DNA of 33,040 bases from Actinomycetota bacterium (GTDB lineage Bacteria; Actinomycetota; Aquicultoria; JACQXZ01): the NCBI GenBank assembly GCA_016208465.1, contig JACQXZ010000066.1:1-33040 (forward strand), read 5' to 3'. A program made the translations under genes and the position numbers. The notes beneath the pieces are model-generated. The model searched no databases. It worked only from the letters and a program-made list of their open reading frames with translations, and had not been told where the DNA came from. Positions 26,705 to 33,040 of this stretch are shown piece by piece. The number at the start of each line of letters is the position of its first letter. Within the stretch, counting starts at the first letter, position 1.

Positions 26705-28429
26705 GTGATTATCAAATTTAAACCTTGTAAATATTTATACTTTTTTTTAATTCTTCTTATTATTTTGCCGGGTTGTAGAAAAGTTGCTGTAAAAAATTCT
26801 TCTGAACAAGAAATTAAACAGTTAATCAGCAAATGGCACAAGGCTTTTGAGAAAAATGACTATACAATTCAATGGAAACTATTATCTTCAAAATCGCCTC
26901 TTAAAAACAAATTTACTCCATTCTTTTCTTTTGACAAAAGTTTGAAAATTAATAAAAACGAAGCCGCCTTCCTAGCGGCCTCAAAAGAGGCTTTTGGTCA
27001 TTTTAAAAGTTATGAAATTTATCGCATAACAATAAATGATAAAAAAGCAAAAGTTTATCTTATTTTTCATTGGGGCGGAAGCGCAAACTTAGGTGAAGCC
27101 CTTATCAGACCAATGAGAAAGAAAACAACTCTAGAACTAATAAAAGCAAAAAATAAATTGTTTGTTTTCGACGAGAAAGAGGGATTTGAGAAATTTTCTC
27201 CTGAAATTAATATCAAAAAGCTGACTGATTTAACTCCATCAAAAGAAAATGTAGTTGAAATTTATCCAAACCAAAACAAAAGCGTTGTTCTCTTTAGAAC
27301 AAGCGCTAACAAACTTGGTCTTATTGATACCCTGAGCCGAAAACCCATTTTTATTTCGCTTGATCTAAAAAAAGAAACAAATATTTTGCAGGTTGAATGG
27401 TCGTCTTCTGGAAACACTTTTGGGATTCGTTACGATGCTTCTGCTTCCCCGGAATCATTTGAGCCTGCCATTTTCTTCTTTAAGAAAAATGGTGATCAGA
27501 TTTCAAAAGTTTATTCAGCAGGTTTTTTTAAATTTGTCTCAGATGAAAATATTGTTTGGATTTCCGGAGAGAGTGGTTTGATAGAAATGGTTGAATACAA
27601 TTTTATTAAAAATGTTCACCGAATTATCTGGGATGAAGAAAAATCAAAAGCGGAAAAGGTATATCCCTTAGAAATTGTGGGATCGTTTAAAGAAAAAGTA
27701 GTTATAAGCGGCAGAAGCTATGAAAATTATGAATGGGAATACTCGCCGGGAATATTTGGAATTATTGATGCAAAAAGCGGCGAATTTAAAATTTTAACCG
27801 ATAAATGGTATCTTCTTCCGGGCGTATATGCTTTAAAAGAAAATCAGTTGGCATTTTTTGGCGGCAAAGCAACGGTTGAAAAAGAAACAAACAGAGAGAT
27901 GTGGAAGAAGATAAGTCTTGTTACTATTGACATTTTATCCGGAGAAGAAAAAACAGTTATGTTTATGGGAAATATCCCTGTTGAAAATATGGAAATTGTC
28001 AATCATCTTTCATGGTCGCCTCAAAGCAATGAAGTAGTTTTTAGTTATGGAACAAAAGGTCTTTTTCTTGCTTCACTGGAAAGAAAAGAATTTGAAGGAA
28101 TTTATCCAGAAAATTTAGACTGGGAGAATTCAAGAATTATCACTAAACCTCCTGTTGCTGTTGAAGTCTTGTCTGCCTATTGGCCGCCAAAGGGCGATAA
28201 AATTCTCTTCGTAACTTCATCCGGCAAAGTATTTATTTCTTCTTCAGACCGTGGATGGATGTTAAAAGAAATAAATTTTTTGTCCAAACGCGTTGATGGC
28301 ATTCAGTGCAATTGGCAGTCTGACAAAAATATAATTTTTACGGGATGGAAAAAGGCTGAAGAAAAAAATAAACCTCGCGTTTACGCTGAACCAAAAAGTG
28401 TTTATATGCTTGATGTTTCTTTGAAATGA
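26705..28429 (+). CDS. Lipoprotein of unknown function, possibly beta-propeller-like
   Basis: GTG start, hydrophobic signal and LPGC lipobox (LIILPGCRK); repeated SW/W segments (HLSWSPQSNEVVFSYG). Confidence 0.6.
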   Translation: MIIKFKPCKYLYFFLILLIILPGCRKVAVKNSSEQEIKQLISKWHKAFEKNDYTIQWKLLSSKSPLKNKFTPFFSFDKSLKINKNEAAFLAASKEAFGHFKSYEIYRITINDKKAKVYLIFHWGGSANLGEALIRPMRKKTTLELIKAKNKLFVFDEKEGFEKFSPEINIKKLTDLTPSKENVVEIYPNQNKSVVLFRTSANKLGLIDTLSRKPIFISLDLKKETNILQVEWSSSGNTFGIRYDASASPESFEPAIFFFKKNGDQISKVYSAGFFKFVSDENIVWISGESGLIEMVEYNFIKNVHRIIWDEEKSKAEKVYPLEIVGSFKEKVVISGRSYENYEWEYSPGIFGIIDAKSGEFKILTDKWYLLPGVYALKENQLAFFGGKATVEKETNREMWKKISLVTIDILSGEEKTVMFMGNIPVENMEIVNHLSWSPQSNEVVFSYGTKGLFLASLERKEFEGIYPENLDWENSRIITKPPVAVEVLSAYWPPKGDKILFVTSSGKVFISSSDRGWMLKEINFLSKRVDGIQCNWQSDKNIIFTGWKKAEEKNKPRVYAEPKSVYMLDVSLK

Positions 28430-28450
28430 AATTGACTATTAGGAGACATT

Positions 28451-28723
28451 ATGTTTTATCCAAAACATAAACAAAAACCAAAATTAAAACATGTGGAGCT
28501 TGTAAATATTTTTAAAACTGGAAATCTTGCCACTATCGCAATGGCAAAATCTCTTTTAGAATCCGCTGAAATTCAATATTTTGTTAAGAATGAAGGTTTG
28601 CAAGATTTTTTTGCTTTAGGCCGCTTCGGAACAGGATTTAATATAATAGTCGGACCTGTTGAAATCTGGGTTAAAAAAGAAGATGAAGAGGATGTAAGAA
28701 AACTCTTGGAAGAATTAGAATAA
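28451..28723 (+). CDS. DUF2007-type small protein
   Basis: IFKTGNLATIAMAKSLLESAEIQYFVKNEG...IWVKKEDEEDVRKLLEEL. Confidence 0.75.
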   Translation: MFYPKHKQKPKLKHVELVNIFKTGNLATIAMAKSLLESAEIQYFVKNEGLQDFFALGRFGTGFNIIVGPVEIWVKKEDEEDVRKLLEELE

Positions 28724-28778
28724 AAATCAAGGGGGAGGGAGATGTAGAAATTTTTAAGCTAAATAAGGAAAAACTAAA

Positions 28779-29144
28779 ATGAGTAAAATATCTAAAAGTT
28801 TCGTAGAAGTTTGTATATATGAAGTAAAACCGGATAAAACTGAAGAATTTGAACAGTTAATAGAAAAAGTAGTTAAACATCATCGGGATTTCCCCGGCGT
28901 TAAAGATGTGCGTTATATGAAAAGAACTCATCGACCTCCTGATTTTGCCAACGCCAAAAGGGGAGAGCCGCCAATTAGGCTGACAAAAAAACCAAAATTG
29001 GTCACTTATGTTTTATATTGGGAACTGGATAACGAAAAAACTCACGGCACAGCAACCAAGTCGGGCCTTGAACATTTTTATAAAGAATTCACAAAATATC
29101 TGGTTACGATTCCTAGGATTATATTAGGAGAAAGAATTCAATAA
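28779..29144 (+). CDS. Antibiotic biosynthesis monooxygenase-like (dimeric alpha/beta barrel) protein
   Basis: [39 protein letters not shown]. Confidence 0.5.
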   Translation: MSKISKSFVEVCIYEVKPDKTEEFEQLIEKVVKHHRDFPGVKDVRYMKRTHRPPDFANAKRGEPPIRLTKKPKLVTYVLYWELDNEKTHGTATKSGLEHFYKEFTKYLVTIPRIILGERIQ

Positions 29145-29157
29145 GGAGGATGTAACA

Positions 29158-29802
29158 ATGAAATTTTTAATTGCATACTATTCTTTGTATGGTCATATTT
29201 ATCGTATGGCGGAAGCTATTGCGGAAGGAGCAAGGGAAGTAGATGGCACAGAAGTAGAACTGCGTCGAGTACCTGAAACATTATCAGAAGAAATACTTGA
29301 AAAAATGAAGGCTCTCGAAATACAAAAAAGTTTTGCTCATATTCCAATATGCACAGTAGATGACTTGGCCGCTGCTGACGCAGTTATTTTTGGCACACCA
29401 ACAAGATTCGGAAATATGTGCGGTCAAATGCGTCAGTTTCTCGACGCCACCGGAGGTCTTTGGGCCAAAGGAGCGCTTGTTGGAAAGGTGGGAAGTGTAT
29501 TTACCAGTTCTTCGACACAGCATGGTGGACAGGAATCTACTATCCTTAATTTTCATACCACACTCCTTCATCATGGAATGATTATCGCAGGGCTGCCATA
29601 TCTATTTAAAGGACAAACACGTATCGATGAAATCACTGGTGGATCTCCTTACGGCTCTTCGACAATAGCAGGCGGCAGCGGGGAACGGATGCCGAGTGAA
29701 AACGAACTATCTGCGGCGCGTTTTCAGGGAAAATATGTTGCAATGATAACTTCCAAACTTGCAACGCATCGAAAAGAAATAATTGACGCTCTTCAGGAAT
29801 AA
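29158..29802 (+). CDS. wrbA: NAD(P)H:quinone oxidoreductase, WrbA-type flavodoxin
   Basis: [56 protein letters not shown]. Confidence 0.92.
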   Translation: MKFLIAYYSLYGHIYRMAEAIAEGAREVDGTEVELRRVPETLSEEILEKMKALEIQKSFAHIPICTVDDLAAADAVIFGTPTRFGNMCGQMRQFLDATGGLWAKGALVGKVGSVFTSSSTQHGGQESTILNFHTTLLHHGMIIAGLPYLFKGQTRIDEITGGSPYGSSTIAGGSGERMPSENELSAARFQGKYVAMITSKLATHRKEIIDALQE

Positions 29803-29862
29803 ATTTATTGTCCCGAAATGATATTTTTATGACAGCCGGGACGGATGTCCTACGGTTCGTAG

Positions 29863-29881
29863 GTCGGGTGTCTCGCCTGAC
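29863..29881. repeat. GTCTC-loop hairpin copy 3: GTCGGGT-GTCTC-GCCTGAC
   Basis: 7 pairs including two G-T. Confidence 0.65.
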
Positions 29882-29977
29882 GTAGCACGCCAGATTTTTT
29901 ACCTTTCCGTTATCGCCACGTCCTCCGGCGTAACGTTGGAGGACGAAGCAATCTTAAGCGAAAGGAAAAAACAAAAA

Positions 29978-30669
29978 ATGAAAATACATTATTTGCAACA
30001 TGTTCCATTTGAAAATTTAGCTAACATTGAATTATGGGCAAGAAGCAAAAACTATACTATCTCAAAAACATTATTATTTAATAACGATGCACTTCCAAAA
30101 ACAAGTGATTTCGACTGGCTGATTATTATGGGCGGACCTATGAATATTTATGAAGACAAAAAATATCCCTGGTTACTTAAAGAAAAGAAATTTATTGAAA
30201 AAGCAATTGCTGATAAAAAAATTGTTTTGGGAATTTGCCTTGGCGCTCAGCTTATCGTTGACGTTCTTGGCGGCGCTGTTTATAAAAATAATTATAAAGA
30301 AATTGGATGGCATCCTGTTTCATTAACTAAAGGAACCAAAAATTCATCTGTTTTTGGAAAATTGCCTGATAAATTTATTGCTTTCCATTGGCATGGGATA
30401 CGTTTGACTTGCCATCCGGCGCCATAAGAACGCTAAAGAGCGAAGGGTGCGTAAATCAGGCATTTGAATATAATAAACGAGTAATAGGATTACAATTTCA
30501 CCTTGAATCCTCCAATGAAAGCATTAGTTCTTTAATCCAGAATTGCGCTGATGATCTTACAGAGGGTAAATACGTTCAAAAACCAGAAGAAATGTTGTCT
30601 CAGCATAATAATCTAAAAGAGATAAAAAGGATAATGAACTGTTTTCTTTTTGCCTTGGAAATGCTATAA
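29978..30669 (+). pseudogene. Class I glutamine amidotransferase (GMP synthase-like), split by an apparent 1-nt deletion
   Basis: MGGPMNIYED, GICLGAQLI (Cys) in frame 1 up to [15 protein letters not shown] and GLQFHLESS (His/Glu) in frame 30388..30669. Confidence 0.8.
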
Positions 30670-30710
30670 AGGAATTTAAATCATTAAAGCGAAACTAAAA
30701 AGGGTTCAGG

Positions 30711-30800
30711 TATTCAGAATACAGGATACAGAAGTCAGAAGAATACAAAAAGAAATACAGCAATTAGTCTTTTTCTGAATTCTGACTACTGGCTACTGAA
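30711..30800. repeat. Opposed heptamer arrays TATTCAG AATACAG GATACAG AAGTCAG ... TTCTGAA TTCTGAC TACTGGC TACTGAA
   Basis: Read directly; arms are roughly inverse-complementary. Confidence 0.8.
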
Positions 30801-30893
30801 TTCCAACAACAAGAAACACAAAACAATTCTTACATAGCAAACTGCAGAGACTTGAACCCAAAGAGAGAGATTAAAATTAACGAGGTCAAACAA

Positions 30894-32480
30894 ATGCGAA
30901 TACCAACTTCTATGGCGACTCAACATCCTGACAGCGCGAGTAAATATATTCCTATTCAGGAAGAAGCAAATGAAGCAGTCGAATCATTAACACCTCAGCC
31001 GGAAGGTCTTGGGATAGAGGAAGTGATGATTGACTTTGAAGGCAAGATGACTCCTTATCATCAAACTGCCGATGTTGCTTTAAAGCTCTTAGCTAAAAAC
31101 ATAATTCCTGGAAAAGATGTCTGGATAACCCCGCGCATCTCAAACGCAACTGAAGAAACAGTCTTCAGGCAACTGATGGCCCTGATGTCAATTGTGGAAG
31201 CAGATTATGATATCGCGAAAATCAGCAAAGAGGGGAGTATCCGCGAGGTAATCCTTCCGATGGTAAAAGGCGCTGATGATTTAATCTCTTTGAGAAGAAG
31301 AATCGCTGATGTAATTGACTTGGCTCACAAAGAGTTTGGCTTGGAAAAAGACCCAAACGCCCTTCAGATTATTCCGCTGGTTGAGTCTATTCCGACCATG
31401 CTTAACTTTCATACTTTTTATGAAGAATATTATCACAAATGCGCGGAATACGGTTTTACCAATAAAAAACTAAGATTTATGATCGCCCGTTCTGACTCAG
31501 CCCTTTCATACGGATTGATACCCTCCGTTTTATCATCAAAAATTATGCTTAATAATATATATAGATTAGGCGAGAAATTAGATATCTTAATTGCCCCAAT
31601 CCTTGGAGGGGGATGCCTGCCGTTTAGAGGACACATAACTTTAGAGAATATACAAAATGTTCTCAATGATTTCAGCGGAATAAAAACTGTTACAATCCAG
31701 TCGGGCATTCGCTATGATTATGATCCATCCGTGGTGAAAAATCTGGTAAATTATCTCAAGGTAAATCTTCCAAAATCAACTGTTAAATATCTGGACAAAG
31801 AAGAAGAAACTTTCTTAAAAAACTGCACTGCTTTATTCAGCAAACATTATATAGAAATATTTCAGGAAATTGCCCCTGTTGTTTCCGCTCTAACCGATAT
31901 AATTCCTGATCAGCGGGACAGATTAACACCTAAGGGGCCGCTGGGCTACGCCAGATCAAGCGTCAATCCCAATGATCTGATTTTCCTGACTGACAATAAT
32001 AAACTAAAAGAGGAATTAAGTGACCTTACAATAAAAGATACAGGAAAAATCCCCAGAGCAATCAGTTATACTGGAGCTTTATATTCAGTTGGACTACCGC
32101 CTGAATTTCTGGGTCTGGGAAATGGATTAAAAGAAATGCTGGAATTATTTGGAAATGAATCGGTAAATGAGCTTTGCAAACAATACTCGAGCCTGACAAA
32201 TGACATTCTTTTTGCGGCAAAATTTTTAGATCTTGAAGTGGCAAAACAATTCTTCTCCAATGAATTAATAAATAGTGTTTACAATCAGATAAAGCTGATA
32301 GAAAATGTCTTCAATATAACTATTTTTGAAAATAAAGACAGAGCGTATCAGACTCTGCTTGAAATTATTGATCCCCTTGTCAGGCAGATTGTTAGAGGGG
32401 AAATGCTCGAAAATGAGGATAAGGCTCTTTTAAAATCCTGCATGGTTCGCCTGGGAAAACTAAGAGGGAGTCTTGGGTAA
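30894..32480 (+). CDS. ppcA: Phosphoenolpyruvate carboxylase, archaeal type
   Basis: MRIPTSMATQHPDSASKYIPIQEEANEAVE...EVMIDFEGKMTPYHQTADVALKLL; start ATG 30894 preferred over TTG 30852. Confidence 0.85.
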   Translation: MRIPTSMATQHPDSASKYIPIQEEANEAVESLTPQPEGLGIEEVMIDFEGKMTPYHQTADVALKLLAKNIIPGKDVWITPRISNATEETVFRQLMALMSIVEADYDIAKISKEGSIREVILPMVKGADDLISLRRRIADVIDLAHKEFGLEKDPNALQIIPLVESIPTMLNFHTFYEEYYHKCAEYGFTNKKLRFMIARSDSALSYGLIPSVLSSKIMLNNIYRLGEKLDILIAPILGGGCLPFRGHITLENIQNVLNDFSGIKTVTIQSGIRYDYDPSVVKNLVNYLKVNLPKSTVKYLDKEEETFLKNCTALFSKHYIEIFQEIAPVVSALTDIIPDQRDRLTPKGPLGYARSSVNPNDLIFLTDNNKLKEELSDLTIKDTGKIPRAISYTGALYSVGLPPEFLGLGNGLKEMLELFGNESVNELCKQYSSLTNDILFAAKFLDLEVAKQFFSNELINSVYNQIKLIENVFNITIFENKDRAYQTLLEIIDPLVRQIVRGEMLENEDKALLKSCMVRLGKLRGSLG

Positions 32481-32483
32481 ACA

Positions 32484-33040
32484 ATGGTTAGACTATTAAC
32501 TTACACGCCAGAAGAACAGCTAAGGGATAATATCCGGATTGATCAATTAAAACAATATCTTGAAAATAAAAATTCTTTAATCTGGATCGATTTAGAAAAA
32601 CCGTCAAATGAAGAATTTTCTATTTTAAAGAATGTTTTTAATTTTCATCCGCTGGCAATTGAAGACTGCGTAAGTAAATTCCATCTCCCCAAAATAGACG
32701 ATTATGAAAATTATCTTTTTTTAATCTGGCACAGCCTGATTGATGATGAAAAAACAGCCCGTCTTGAAACCACTGAGGTTGATATGTTTATAGGACCGAA
32801 CTATCTGGTCACTTTTCACGCTGAAAAAATATCCGAAATAGACAACTTGTATAACAATGTTTTAAAACATGCGGATTTATTAAAAACAGGTGTTGATATT
32901 CTTCTTCACAGTCTGCTTGATGATATTACTGATAAATATTTTCCTCTTCTTGACAGAATAAGCGATAAAATAGATTTGCTTGAAGACAAAATGTTTTCTG
33001 AGCCAACCAGAGAAGATTTAAGAGATTTATTTGTAATCAA
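32484..33040 (+). CDS. corA: CorA-type magnesium/metal transporter, N-terminal part (runs off window)
   Basis: Own translation: MVRLLTYTPEEQLRDNIRIDQL...LIWIDLEKPSNEEFSIL...FHPLAIEDCVSKFHLPKIDDYENYLFLIWH; not in ORF track because it is open at the edge. Confidence 0.85.
   Translation, partial: MVRLLTYTPEEQLRDNIRIDQLKQYLENKNSLIWIDLEKPSNEEFSILKNVFNFHPLAIEDCVSKFHLPKIDDYENYLFLIWHSLIDDEKTARLETTEVDMFIGPNYLVTFHAEKISEIDNLYNNVLKHADLLKTGVDILLHSLLDDITDKYFPLLDRISDKIDLLEDKMFSEPTREDLRDLFVI

Noticed and set aside
30711-30800. CRISPR-like array
   Set aside because: Units are 7 bp with no spacers; no cas genes anywhere in the window.

Overview
AT-rich bacterial (probably MAG-derived) window. The housekeeping core is a long co-directional run: chorismate mutase (aroH-type) - hisC - DAHP synthase - tyrA - aroA - cmk - plsC - ispH - DUF512 protein - der - plsY - gpsA - HU. 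Left of it is an accessory block (about 2.66-8.4 kb) with a type III restriction-modification system (res before mod) and a hicBA toxin-antitoxin pair, preceded by a ~0.4 kb non-coding stretch of different composition. Right of HU is a second accessory zone: a 3' fragment of tRNA-Pro(GGG), a hypothetical protein ending in an 8-bp tandem repeat, a REP-associated (Y1) transposase with an early in-frame stop flanked by perfect 21-bp inverted repeats (plus a solo copy 3.5 kb away), and an XRE+Panacea antitoxin/toxin pair. Then come methyltransferases, a cupin, a lipoprotein, WrbA, archaeal-type PEP carboxylase and a truncated CorA. Two genes appear broken: an amidase_3 lacking its first zinc-ligand motif, and a GATase1 split by an apparent 1-nt deletion. 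The most unusual structural signal is a set of intergenic arrays of degenerate 7-bp units, often in opposed pairs that can fold back, abutting stop codons. There is also a dispersed hairpin with a constant GTCTC loop and compensating stems, and a 129-bp MITE-like element with matching TTTA flanks. No CRISPR array or rRNA was seen. All product names come from reading motifs by eye; no database search was run.
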